A DNA stretch of 64,000 nucleotides from Streptomyces fulvorobeus (GTDB lineage: Bacteria > Actinomycetota > Actinomycetes > Streptomycetales > Streptomycetaceae), in assembly GCF_013167895.1 (NCBI RefSeq), contig NZ_BLWC01000001.1:4092001-4156000 (forward strand), written 5' to 3'. This document shows, piece by piece, positions 56,026 to 64,000 of the stretch; position 1 is the first letter of the stretch; the number at the start of each line of letters is the position of its first letter. Both the position numbers and the translations under genes were made by a program. Under the pieces are notes generated by a model. That model had not been told where the DNA came from. It ran no database searches and saw only the letters and a program-made list of their open reading frames with translations.

Positions 56026-58140
56026 TCAGAAGCGCCCGCCCCCGCCCCGGCGCCCGCGGGTGCCCCCGCCGCCGAAACTGCCGGGCCCGCCCCCGAAACC
56101 GCCGCCCCCGGAACCCCCGAACCCTCCTCCGAACCCGCCGCGGCCACCCCCGCCGAGGAGACCGCCGAGGATGATCCCGCCCAGCACCGCGCCGTTCATC
56201 CCGCTCCCGCCTCCCTGCGCACCGCCCGGTCCGAACGGGTTCCGGTAGCTCCGTACGTCCTGCTCGGCCAGGCTCTGCGCCTGGCCGGCCAGCGCGTCCG
56301 CCCGCTGGGCCTCGGCCAGCGCGCCCTGCGGATCGTCCGAGCCCGCCAGTTCCCCGGCCCGTTCCCACCGCCGCTGGGCCTCCGCCAGCCGGGTACGGGC
56401 CTGGCTGCCCACGGCGCCCCGGTGCGTGGTGATGAAGTCGGCGGCGGCGCCGATCGTGGAGCGAGCGGTGAGCATCGCCTGATCGAGGAGCGAGCGGGCC
56501 CGGACGTGCCCCCGCTCCCGTTCGCGCGCCCCCGCCAGCGCCTCGTCCAGCGCGGCGTCCGCCTCCTCGACCCTGCGCAGCGCGTCGATCGGGTCGTACG
56601 GACCGGCCGCCAGCTCCGCCCGTACGTCGTCGAGCACCGCCTGGGCGCGGGCGGTCCTGCCACGCAGATCGGCGGTCGGCACGCCCTCGGTGGTGCCTTC
56701 CAGGAGGCCACCGGCGTCCGCGAGGTCGGTCTCGGTCTCGGTGAGTGAGACCGGCAGCCTGCCGGCGGCCTCGGCGAGCTCCGTGGCGCGCCGGTCCACG
56801 GCGTCGACCAGCGTGGCCGCCTGGCCGACCGCGCCCTCCGCCGCCCGGAGGTGGACGGCGGCCCCGGAGTTGTCCCCGCCGTCCACGGCGCGGCGGGCCT
56901 CCTGGAGCGTGGAGGTCGCGAACAGGAGCCGGTCCTTCGCCTGTCCGATGCCGCTCGCGACGGGGGCGGCAGCCGATTCCGCGTACCGGCTCCGCATCGC
57001 GGTGAGGGTCGCCTCGGCCGTGGAGATCCGGCCCGAGAGTTCCCGGAAGGTCGACTCCGCGGTGGCCAGAGCCTGCGGAGCCGTACGTTCCAGCCCCCGC
57101 AGCCGGTCGAAGTCCTCGGAGACGGTGTCCAGCCGCTCGTTGGCGTCCGCGCAACGGCTGATGATCTCGTCGAGCATCCGCCGGCGCGTCGCCTCGTCCT
57201 CCGGGAACGCGTCGTCGAGCTGCTGCCGCAGGCGGAACGCGGCCGTCAGCTCCGTCTTGGCCCGGCTGACCGCCTCGGTGAACGGGGCCGCCGCCTCTTC
57301 CCCGAACTGGGCCGTGGCGAAACCGAGTTCCTCCTCGCTCGTGCGCACCGCGTCGTCCGTGTCCACCAGCGCCTCCTTGGCCCGGGCGTCGAGCTCGGGC
57401 AGCGGGGCCGGCGGCTGCGCGCCCGATGCGGCTCCGGTTCCCCAGCCGGCCGCGGCGGGGGTGGTGCGGCCCGAGACCCGTCGCTTGCGCCGCGTGTACG
57501 CGTACGCCGCGACCGCGCCCGCCCCGGCGACGAGCGCCACCGGCAGGATCAGGTCTCCGGCCCCGCCGCCGTCGGGACCGCCCGTCCCGGGATCGGCGGC
57601 ACCGGGGGTGAGCGTGGGGGCGGGTACGGGCTCTCCTGCCAGGACCGCGGAGTAGCCGTCGGCGGCCCCGATGGCGGCCCCCGCCCAGTCGTTCGCCGTG
57701 AGGGCGGGTTCGACGGCGGTGCCCGCCACGTCCCGCAGCTGTTCGTCGGTGAACCGGGAGCCCGCGTCGACCGAGTAGGCGTACTGCCGGTCGTGCGTGG
57801 CGACAGCCAGCAGTACGTCGTCCTGCCCGAGACCGTTGCGGGTGGCCGTCTCATCCGCCCAGGTCTGCGCGGACCGCCCGGAGAAGTCGCGTACGTACAC
57901 GACGAAGAGCTGGATGCGGCGGTCTTGGCGGAGCGCGTCGAGCGCGGCCACCACCGGCTCCTCGCGGTCCCCGAGCGCTCCCACCCTGTCGGTGACCTGG
58001 CCTTCGCGGGAGAGGGCCACGGGGTCGTCGGCACGCGCGGACGCTGGGGGAGGCAGGAGCAGCCAGCACACCGCGATCAGTGCGGTGAGAAGGGCTCTGC
58101 TCAATCCGGGCGTCCGGGTACGACTCGCGGGCTGTGTCAC
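56026..58140 (-). CDS. TPM-domain membrane protein with coiled-coil and Gly-rich tail
   Basis: The protein is 704 aa. A signal peptide (LSRALLTALIAVCWLLLPPP) leads to an extracytoplasmic TPM domain (about 40-190; VTDRVGALGDREEPVVAALD, QLFVVYVRDFSGRSAQTWAD, ATRNGLGQDDVLLAVATHDR), a fold found in TLP18.3/Psb32/MOLO-1 proteins. A membrane helix at about 225-245 (LILPVALVAGAGAVAAYAYT) precedes a long coiled-coil cytoplasmic part and a final FGGGFGGSGGGGFGGGPGSF-type tail. The neighbour pspA suggests a shared role in envelope integrity; that is inference. The family is conserved in Streptomyces with no assigned enzyme activity. Confidence 0.82.
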   Translation of the reverse strand: MTQPASRTRTPGLSRALLTALIAVCWLLLPPPASARADDPVALSREGQVTDRVGALGDREEPVVAALDALRQDRRIQLFVVYVRDFSGRSAQTWADETATRNGLGQDDVLLAVATHDRQYAYSVDAGSRFTDEQLRDVAGTAVEPALTANDWAGAAIGAADGYSAVLAGEPVPAPTLTPGAADPGTGGPDGGGAGDLILPVALVAGAGAVAAYAYTRRKRRVSGRTTPAAAGWGTGAASGAQPPAPLPELDARAKEALVDTDDAVRTSEEELGFATAQFGEEAAAPFTEAVSRAKTELTAAFRLRQQLDDAFPEDEATRRRMLDEIISRCADANERLDTVSEDFDRLRGLERTAPQALATAESTFRELSGRISTAEATLTAMRSRYAESAAAPVASGIGQAKDRLLFATSTLQEARRAVDGGDNSGAAVHLRAAEGAVGQAATLVDAVDRRATELAEAAGRLPVSLTETETDLADAGGLLEGTTEGVPTADLRGRTARAQAVLDDVRAELAAGPYDPIDALRRVEEADAALDEALAGARERERGHVRARSLLDQAMLTARSTIGAAADFITTHRGAVGSQARTRLAEAQRRWERAGELAGSDDPQGALAEAQRADALAGQAQSLAEQDVRSYRNPFGPGGAQGGGSGMNGAVLGGIILGGLLGGGGRGGFGGGFGGSGGGGFGGGPGSFGGGGTRGRRGGGGRF

Positions 58141-58183
58141 ATCTGGGAGGCTATGTCCGGCCTTGTGGGCCCGCGACCCGGAG

Positions 58184-58205
58184 CGCCCGGCGGGGGGGCC
58201 GGGCG
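58184..58205 (-). terminator. Hairpin between sdh operon end and TPM gene
   Basis: CGCCCGGC, a six-G loop and GCCGGGCG. It lies about 60 bp after the sdhB stop and may terminate the sdh operon. Confidence 0.4.
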
Positions 58206-58266
58206 GCCGTGACGACGGGCCCGACGCGAGATCCGAGCCCGGCTGACCGCAGTCCCGGGCGCCGCC

Positions 58267-59043
58267 TCACGTTCCGCCGCGGCGGCGACCGATCTTGTTG
58301 CCCAGCCAGACCAGCGGGTCGTACGCGCGGTCCGCGGCGCGTTCCTTCAGCGGGATCAGCGCGTTGTCCGTGATCCTGATGTTCTCGGGGCACACCTCCG
58401 TACAGCACTTCGTGATGTTGCAGTAGCCCAGACCGTGCTCCTCCAGGGCTGCCGTCTTCCGGTCGAGCCCCGACCGGGCGGCCGCGTCCAGGGGATGCAT
58501 GTCCAGCTCGGCCACCCGCATCAGGAAGCGCGGACCTGCGAAGGACGCCTTGTTCTCCTCGTGGTCGCGCACCACGTGGCAGGTGTCCTGGCACAGGAAG
58601 CACTCGATGCACTTGCGGAACTCCTGCGAGCGTTCCACGTCGACCTGCTGCATCCGGTAGTCGCCCGCCCGCACCCCCTCGGGCGGTACGAAGGCGGGCA
58701 CCTCCCGCGCCTTGGCGTAGTTGAACGTCACGTCCGTCACCAGATCGCGTACGACGGGGAAGGCCCGCAGCGGTGTGACGGTGATCGTCTCCAGCCGGTC
58801 GAACACCGACATCCGGGTCATACAGAGCAACCGTGGCCGGCCATTGATCTCCGCGCTGCACGAACCGCACTTGCCCGCCTTGCAGTTCCAGCGGACCGCG
58901 AGATCACCCGCCTGGGTGGCCTGGATGCGGTGGATGATGTCGAGGACGACCTCACCGTCGTTCACCTCGACCGCGTAGTCCTTGAGCTCGCCGCCCCCGG
59001 TGTCCCCGCGCCAGACCCTGAACCGCGCGTCGTAGCCGCTCAT
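58267..59043 (-). CDS. sdhB: Succinate dehydrogenase/fumarate reductase iron-sulfur subunit
   Basis: The protein is 258 aa. It carries electrons from FAD to quinone through three clusters. The [2Fe-2S] set is CKAGKCGSCSAEINGRPRLLC, here given in parts: WNCKAGKCGSC and PRLLC. The [4Fe-4S] and [3Fe-4S] cysteines are in CIECFLCQDTCHVV and CCTEVCPENI. The ATG overlaps the sdhA stop, so the two are translated together. It is the last gene of the operon. Confidence 0.95.
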   Translation of the reverse strand: MSGYDARFRVWRGDTGGGELKDYAVEVNDGEVVLDIIHRIQATQAGDLAVRWNCKAGKCGSCSAEINGRPRLLCMTRMSVFDRLETITVTPLRAFPVVRDLVTDVTFNYAKAREVPAFVPPEGVRAGDYRMQQVDVERSQEFRKCIECFLCQDTCHVVRDHEENKASFAGPRFLMRVAELDMHPLDAAARSGLDRKTAALEEHGLGYCNITKCCTEVCPENIRITDNALIPLKERAADRAYDPLVWLGNKIGRRRGGT

Positions 59044-60983
59044 TCGTACAGCTCCTCTTCGGCGAGGTACTTGACCAGCTCATCCTTCTCGAACAGGGCG
59101 AGCAGGTCCGGACGGATGGGTTCGGTGGACTTCCTCACGAGCTCGATCCGGCCACTGAGCGGGTCCGCCTGTGCCGCCGGGCCGGGCTCCGTGCGGTCCG
59201 TCCCGCCGGCCAGCCGGCACAGCAGGTTCACCGGGCGCCAGGAGCGCTCCATCGCCGGGCAGTCCTCGCGGGTGTGCCCGCCCCGGCTCTCCGTGCGCTC
59301 CAGCGCCGCCCGGGCGACGCACTCGCTGACCAGCAGCATGTTCCGCAGGTCCAGGGAGAGGTGCCAGCCGGGGTTGAACTGCCGGTGGCCCTCGACGGCG
59401 GCCCGGCCTGCCCGAACGCGCAGCCCGGCCAGTTTCTCCAGGGCCTGTGCCATCTCGGGCGCACGGCGGACGATGCCGACCAGGTCGTTCATCGTCTGCT
59501 GGAGTTCCTGGTGCAGGGTGTACGGGTTCTCGGCGGCGGACCCGTCCCGGGGGCCCTTCGCGGAGAACGGGCGCAGAGCCTCCGCCGCGGCCGCGTCGAT
59601 CTGCTCCCCGTCCACCAGCGGGAGGGCGGTGAGCCCGGCCGCGTAGGCGGCGGCGTGCTGACCCGCCCGCCTGCCGAAGACAAGCAGGTCGGAGAGCGAG
59701 TTGCCGCCGAGCCGGTTGGAGCCGTGCATGCCGCCCGCCACCTCGCCCGCCGCGTACAGCCCCGGCACGGCGAGCACGGAGGCGCTGTCCGACTCGACCG
59801 CGATCCCGCCCATCACGTAGTGGCAGGTCGGTCCGACCTCCATCGCCTCCGCCGTGATGTCGACATCCGCCAGCTCCTTGAACTGGTGGTACATCGAGGG
59901 CAGCCGACGGCGGATCGCGTCGGCGGGCATCCGCGTCGACACGTCCAGGAACACCCCGCCGTGCGGCGAACCGCGCCCGGCCTTCACCTCGGTGTTGATG
60001 GCCCGCGCGACCTCGTCACGGGGCAGCAGCTCGGGCGGGCGGCGGTTGCGGTCCGGGTCCTCGTACCAGCGGTCGCCCTCCTCCTCCGACTGCGCGTACT
60101 TCTCCTTGAACACATCGGGGACGTAGTCGAACATGAACCGCTTGCCCTCGGAGTTGCGCAGCACCCCGCCGTCGCCCCGCACCGACTCAGTGACGAGGAT
60201 GCCCTTCACCGAAGGCGGCCAGACCATGCCGGTGGGATGGAACTGGACGAACTCCATGTTCAGCAGGGGTGCGCCCGCCAGCAGGGCGAGGGCGTGCCCG
60301 TCGCCTGTGTACTCCCAGGAGTTCGACGTCACCTTGAAGGACTTGCCGATGCCGCCGGTGGCGATGACGACCGCGGGCGCTTCGAGCACGAAGAACCGGC
60401 CGGACTCGCGCTCGTAGCAGAAGGTACCGCTGACCCGCTCGCCGTCCTTGAGGACGCGGGTGACCGTGCACTCCTGGAAGACCTTGAGGCGCGCCTCGTA
60501 GTCGCCGGTCTCCCGGAAGTCCTCCTGTTGCAGCGCGACGATCTTCTGCTGGAGCGTGCGGATCAGCTCCAGGCCGGTACGGTCCCCGACGTGGGCGAGC
60601 CGCGGATACTCGTGGCCGCCGAAGTTGCGCTGGGAGATCCTGCCGTCAGGCGTGCGGTCGAAGAGCGCGCCCCAGGTCTCCAGTTCCCAGACCCGGTCGG
60701 GTGCCTCCTTGGCGTGCAGCTCCGCCATCCGCCACTGGTTGAGGAACTTCCCGCCGCGCATGGTGTCGCGGAAGTGCACCTGCCAGCCGTCCCTGGAGTT
60801 CACGTTGCCCATGGAGGCGGCGATACCGCCCTCCGCCATGACGGTATGCGCCTTGCCGAAGAGCGATTTGCAGATGACGGCGGTACGCGCTCCGCGCTCC
60901 CGGGCCTCGATCGCGGCCCGCAGACCGGCGCCGCCGGCTCCGACCACCACGACGTCCCACTGCTGCCGTTCGAGCTCAGTCAT
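59040..60983 (-). CDS. sdhA: Succinate dehydrogenase/fumarate reductase flavoprotein subunit
   Basis: The protein is 647 aa. FAD motif VVVVGAGGAGLRAAIEARER is followed by KSLFGKAHTVMAEGGIAASM, where the His is the likely covalent flavin site. Substrate-binding and catalytic residues lie in HPTGMVWP and PTCHYVMGGIAVE, and NRLGGNSLSDLLVFG is the second FAD contact. It oxidises succinate to fumarate (or the reverse). It is of the longer type that pairs with a single-chain membrane anchor. The ATG directly follows the stop of the membrane subunit gene. Confidence 0.95.
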   Translation of the reverse strand: MTELERQQWDVVVVGAGGAGLRAAIEARERGARTAVICKSLFGKAHTVMAEGGIAASMGNVNSRDGWQVHFRDTMRGGKFLNQWRMAELHAKEAPDRVWELETWGALFDRTPDGRISQRNFGGHEYPRLAHVGDRTGLELIRTLQQKIVALQQEDFRETGDYEARLKVFQECTVTRVLKDGERVSGTFCYERESGRFFVLEAPAVVIATGGIGKSFKVTSNSWEYTGDGHALALLAGAPLLNMEFVQFHPTGMVWPPSVKGILVTESVRGDGGVLRNSEGKRFMFDYVPDVFKEKYAQSEEEGDRWYEDPDRNRRPPELLPRDEVARAINTEVKAGRGSPHGGVFLDVSTRMPADAIRRRLPSMYHQFKELADVDITAEAMEVGPTCHYVMGGIAVESDSASVLAVPGLYAAGEVAGGMHGSNRLGGNSLSDLLVFGRRAGQHAAAYAAGLTALPLVDGEQIDAAAAEALRPFSAKGPRDGSAAENPYTLHQELQQTMNDLVGIVRRAPEMAQALEKLAGLRVRAGRAAVEGHRQFNPGWHLSLDLRNMLLVSECVARAALERTESRGGHTREDCPAMERSWRPVNLLCRLAGGTDRTEPGPAAQADPLSGRIELVRKSTEPIRPDLLALFEKDELVKYLAEEELYE

Positions 60984-61835
60984 TCAGAAAAACCTCGGAT
61001 CGTCGAAAGCGCCGGACGCGACGAGATAGACGTAGAAGTCGGTGACCGCCACGCTGATCAGGGAGGCCCAGGCGAGTTGCATGTGCCGGCCGTTGAGCTT
61101 CCCGGCCCAGCCCCAGAGCCGGTAGCGCACGGGGTGCCTGGAGAAGTGCCGCAGCCGGCCGCCGACGATGTGCCGGCAGGAGTGGCAGGAGAGGGTGTAC
61201 GCCCAGATCAGGGTGGTGTTCACCAGGAAGATCAGCGAACCGAGACCCAGGTGTCCCCAGGCGTAGTGCTCGTCGCGGAAGGCGAGCACGGTGTCGTACG
61301 TGAGGATTCCGGCGACCGGGAGCGCCGCGTAGAAGAAGTACCGGTGCATGTTCTGGAGGATCAGCGGGAAGCGGGTCTCACCGGTGTACGAGGTGTGCGG
61401 CTCGGCCACCGCGCAGGCCGGGGGCGACGCCCAGAAGCCGCGGTAGTACGCCTTGCGGTAGTAGTAGCAGGTCAGCCGGAAGCCCAGCGGGAAGACCAGG
61501 ATGATGAGGGCGGGGGAGAGTCCCCACCAGCTGCCGAGGATCTCCCAGTTGGGGCCCGAGCGCATCGGCGCGCAGTTCTCCGCCAGGCAGGGCGAGTAGA
61601 ACGGGGAGACGTACGGGGCGGCGTAGTAGTCGGCGTTGGCGAAGGCCCGCCAGGTCGAGTAGACGATGAAGGCCAGCAGTCCTGCGGCCGTCGCGGCGGG
61701 CGCCAGCCACCAGCGGTCGGTGCGCAGATGCCGGGTGGCGATGGCGGCGCGCGAGGGGTGGCGGACGCCGGTGCCGGTGCCGGTCGCCGTGCGGGGGTGC
61801 GGGGGCTGGGTGCCTGGTTCCGTGGAGGTGGCCAA
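60984..61835 (-). CDS. Succinate dehydrogenase/fumarate reductase membrane subunit
   Basis: The protein is 283 aa. The start is TTG 61835, supported by GAGGAGC 7 nt upstream. About five membrane helices are visible: WWLAPAATAAGLLAFIVYST, WGLSPALIILVFPLGFRLTC, YFFYAALPVAGILTYDTVLA, LGLGSLIFLVNTTLIWAYTL and LAWASLISVAVTDFYVYLVA. Several His residues in or near helices (NMHRYFF, HLGLG, CHSCRH) could bind haem. It anchors the complex and passes electrons to menaquinone. It is the first gene of a tightly packed C-A-B operon. Confidence 0.88.
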   Translation of the reverse strand: MATSTEPGTQPPHPRTATGTGTGVRHPSRAAIATRHLRTDRWWLAPAATAAGLLAFIVYSTWRAFANADYYAAPYVSPFYSPCLAENCAPMRSGPNWEILGSWWGLSPALIILVFPLGFRLTCYYYRKAYYRGFWASPPACAVAEPHTSYTGETRFPLILQNMHRYFFYAALPVAGILTYDTVLAFRDEHYAWGHLGLGSLIFLVNTTLIWAYTLSCHSCRHIVGGRLRHFSRHPVRYRLWGWAGKLNGRHMQLAWASLISVAVTDFYVYLVASGAFDDPRFF

Positions 61836-61901
61836 GGAGTGCTCCTCGGGACTGGGTGGCTGGGCCGAGAAGGGGCCTGCGGGCCTGTCGCCCGGCAGGA
61901 C

Positions 61902-62135
61902 TCAGGGGGCGTGCCTGCCGCGGACTCCCAGACCTTCGTCGTCCGAGTCCGTCCACAGGGTGGCGTCGTACGGCCCCTCGGTGATGGTGACCATGTCGGC
62001 GGGGTGCTCCGGAGTGCCGGTCCGTGCCGCGGCCTCCTCGCGCAGGCGGGCGAGGCTGCGCTCCAGCCTTCCGATGGTGCGGACGAGATCGTCGAGGCAG
62101 TTCTGAGCGAGCGTCAGTTCCTCTTGCAGGGACAT
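61902..62135 (-). CDS. Conserved small coiled-coil protein
   Basis: The protein is 77 aa from ATG 62135 with GAGGG upstream. The first 38 residues (LQEELTLAQNCLDDLVRTIG, RLERSLARLREEAAAR) form one amphipathic helix. The rest is short and acidic (TLWTDSDDEGLGVRG). It lies 66 bp upstream of the sdh operon on the same strand, so it may be co-transcribed. No function is known to me. Confidence 0.65.
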   Translation of the reverse strand: MSLQEELTLAQNCLDDLVRTIGRLERSLARLREEAAARTGTPEHPADMVTITEGPYDATLWTDSDDEGLGVRGRHAP

Positions 62136-62447
62136 GACTTGCCCTCACTTCCGCGGTGGCGGGTGGCAATGCTCATGCGCATGCGAGTGTCGCGCGTCAC
62201 ATCCGGTTTGGGAAGGGAGCGCGCGTCCCTCTCTCGCGGTGGCCCGAGGTTCGGGTCCGGGGCCGGCCCGTTCGGCCGCCTGGGTGAGCTTCCCGGCGCG
62301 GCGCGTCGTGCCTGCGCCGCCTCCCGCGCGCAGGCCCCTTCAGTGGTTGGACGGAATCAGTGTGATCAACTGCAAATGCCACCAGACATGAAGAATCCGG
62401 TCCATTCCGGTACGGGGTGGACCGGGCCGGCCCCGGAGGTATCAGCC
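62136..62447. other. Divergent intergenic region
   Basis: In 312 bases I see no gene. CATGCGCATG (62174-62183) is a short palindrome near the small-protein start. The far end is the leader of the lipoprotein gene. No clear promoter stands out. Confidence 0.4.
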
Positions 62448-64000
62448 ATGTCCCACGTCGGCGTCCCGCGCGGGACCACCCGAAAGCGCCGCTCCCTCGC
62501 GCTCCTCACCACGGGTGTGCTCACGATCCCGGTGCTGGCCGGATGCGGCTCGGGCAGCGAGGAGTCCTCGTCCCCGGCGGTCCCCCAGGACATCGCCCCG
62601 GCCGCCCGGGACCTGGTGCGCGACGGCGGCACGGTGCACTGGGCGATCGACTCGATGCCCAGCACCCTCAACAGCTATCAGGCGGACGCGGACGGTTCGA
62701 CGGCGCGCGTCGCCGGCGCCCTGCTGCCCTCCCTCTTCCCGATGGACGCCAAGGGGACGCCGCGGCTCAACCCGGACTACCTGGAGTCCGCGAGGATCGT
62801 CGAGCGGGAACCCCAGCAGGTCGTGCTCTACAAGCTCAACCAGCAGGCGGTCTGGAGCAACGGACGCGAGATCGGGGCCCCCGACTTCGTTGCCCAGTGG
62901 CGCGCGCTGAGCGGTAAGGACTCGGCGTACTGGACCGCCCGCAACGCCGGTTACGAGCGGATCGAGAAGATCGAGCGCGGCAGCGACGACCTCCAGGTAC
63001 GGGTGACCTTCGCCAAGCCGTACGCGGACTGGCGCTCGCTCTTCTCGCCGCTGCTCCCCAAGGAGGTCACCGCCTCCCCGGACACCTTCAACGACGGCGC
63101 GCGCACCACGCTCAAGGTCACCGCAGGACCGTTTCAGCTCCGCGGTGCGGGCAAGAGCAAGGGGCAACTCACCCTGGACCGCAGCCCACGCTGGTGGGGC
63201 GACGAACCCAAGCTCGACTCGCTCGTCTTCCGGGCGGTCAAGCGCCAGGAACGCGCCGAGGCGCTGGCCGATGGCACCGTGGACGTGGCGGACGTCGACG
63301 CCGCCGCCGCGCATCGCATCGCCCTCGCCGCCCGTGACGGCGGCGGCAACGGACAGCCGCTCGCCCACGGCCCCGGCGCCGCCCTCACCCCCGCCGCCGC
63401 CCTGCGGTCCTGGGCCCTGGCCCACGGTTCCGACGAGGAGGAGGCGGAGGCCGCGCAGGCGGCCCGCAAGAGGAACCGGGAGGCCGTCGCCTCCTACGCC
63501 ACCGAGCAGAAGTCCCTGCGCGACTACGTCGTACGCAAGTCCCTGGAGCCCTCCTACACGCAGCTCGCGCTGAACGGCGAGTCGGGTCCGCTCTCGGACG
63601 ACCGGGTACGCCGGGCGGTGGCCCGCGCCCTGAACCGGCAGGAGCTCGCGGAGACCGTCCTGAAGCCGCTCGGGCTGCCCGCGGAACCGCTCGGCAGCCA
63701 TCTGGCGCTGACCGGGCAGCCCGGGTACAAGGACGGCAGCGGCGCGCTGGGCGACCAGGACACCAAGGAGGCGCAGGCGCTGCTGGCCGACGCGGGCTGG
63801 ACGCTCGGCGGAGCGCTGGAGAAGCCCAAGGACACCAAGGCGGGCAGCGAGGCGGAGAGGAAGAAGGCCCCGGAGGGGGAGGGCGAGGCAGCGGAGCAGG
63901 AGAAGGCCGAGAAGCGGGAGAAGGCCGAGAAGAAGGAGGCCGAGAAGAAGGAGAAGGCAGAGAAGAAAGCCGAGAAGGCCGGGAAGAGCGACGCCGCCGA
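62448..64000 (+). CDS. Solute-binding lipoprotein of an ABC transporter (family 5), 5' part
   Basis: It runs off the window; 517 codons are visible. ATG 62448 follows GGAGGT. The lipobox VLAGC at about residue 32 marks a lipoprotein. DGGTVHWAIDSMPSTLN, NPDYLESARIV, SNGREIGAPDFVAQWRAL and VTFAKPYADWRSLFSPLLPK are typical of oligopeptide/nickel-type binding proteins. LNGESGPLSDDRVRRAVARA and GYKDG-type late motifs follow. From about 63830 the chain turns into a long Lys/Glu/Ala stretch (EKREKAEKKEAEKKEKAEKK), an unusual charged insertion in the middle of the fold. The transporter subunits are beyond the window. Confidence 0.9.
   Translation, partial: MSHVGVPRGTTRKRRSLALLTTGVLTIPVLAGCGSGSEESSSPAVPQDIAPAARDLVRDGGTVHWAIDSMPSTLNSYQADADGSTARVAGALLPSLFPMDAKGTPRLNPDYLESARIVEREPQQVVLYKLNQQAVWSNGREIGAPDFVAQWRALSGKDSAYWTARNAGYERIEKIERGSDDLQVRVTFAKPYADWRSLFSPLLPKEVTASPDTFNDGARTTLKVTAGPFQLRGAGKSKGQLTLDRSPRWWGDEPKLDSLVFRAVKRQERAEALADGTVDVADVDAAAAHRIALAARDGGGNGQPLAHGPGAALTPAAALRSWALAHGSDEEEAEAAQAARKRNREAVASYATEQKSLRDYVVRKSLEPSYTQLALNGESGPLSDDRVRRAVARALNRQELAETVLKPLGLPAEPLGSHLALTGQPGYKDGSGALGDQDTKEAQALLADAGWTLGGALEKPKDTKAGSEAERKKAPEGEGEAAEQEKAEKREKAEKKEAEKKEKAEKKAEKAGKSDAA

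Overview
The window reads as a Streptomyces chromosome. GC content is very high, start codons are often GTG, and there is a WhiB-family regulator. Two SpoIIE-type phosphatases are fused to ATP-binding domains, and secreted hydrolases carry Tat- or Sec-like leaders. From memory, the order PBP - SpoIIE phosphatase - DUF402 - fumC - class I fumarase - DUF1707 - wblI - glpX - DUF4245 - nitroreductase - xseB/xseA - permease - ispH - ppgK - ychF matches the core of Streptomyces chromosomes (around SCO5039-SCO5061 in S. coelicolor). The sdh block at the right end also looks like core. These locus numbers are recollection, not a search result.

Layout. Positions 1-21652 are a housekeeping block: cell wall, TCA cycle, gluconeogenesis, exonuclease VII, isoprenoid synthesis, polyphosphate glucokinase and the GTPase YchF. 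Positions 21623-39407 are a genomic island inserted at the 3' end of ychF. It is bounded by a 24-bp perfect direct repeat. A third, partial att copy at 38186-38197 splits it into two units with the same end architecture. Unit 1 (about 16.5 kb) is a defence cassette: an AIPR abortive-infection protein, a divergent DGQHR/ParB-like protein, a HTH-methyltransferase fusion, hsdM-hsdS-hsdR, then a soluble Ser/Thr kinase with a TPR-like tail and a helicase with a RelE-like N-terminus. Unit 2 (about 1.2 kb) carries only a VapBC-type toxin-antitoxin pair. No integrase is visible. Clustered copies of GTGCTGGGAT near the right ends look like recombinase arm sites.

Positions 39410-46505 are an accessory region: a damaged ABC transporter, a tiny cysteine-containing ORF, an acetyltransferase, a KAS III-like enzyme divergent from an SDR/enoyl-CoA hydratase pair, a carbohydrate-binding remnant and a threonine-synthase-like PLP enzyme. 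Positions 46724-50747 hold a secreted subtilase, a GH18 chitinase under a DasR-type operator, and a GntR regulator. Positions 51161-55130 hold a SPOR-like protein, a Nudix hydrolase and signalling proteins. Positions 55171-58140 hold PspA and a TPM-domain protein. Positions 58267-61835 are a three-gene succinate dehydrogenase/fumarate reductase operon. The window ends inside a solute-binding lipoprotein.

Two cross-cutting observations matter when reading the list. (1) Nine reading frames are broken at ten sites, and every one is repaired by restoring one base, almost always in a short G or C run. This pattern, which hits essential genes (ychF, glpX), looks like a systematic sequencing or assembly error. 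I therefore annotate these as single genes with a frameshift rather than as pseudogenes. (2) At least eight genes have a TANNNT -10 hexamer only 6-7 nt before the start codon and no ribosome-binding site, which indicates leaderless mRNAs.
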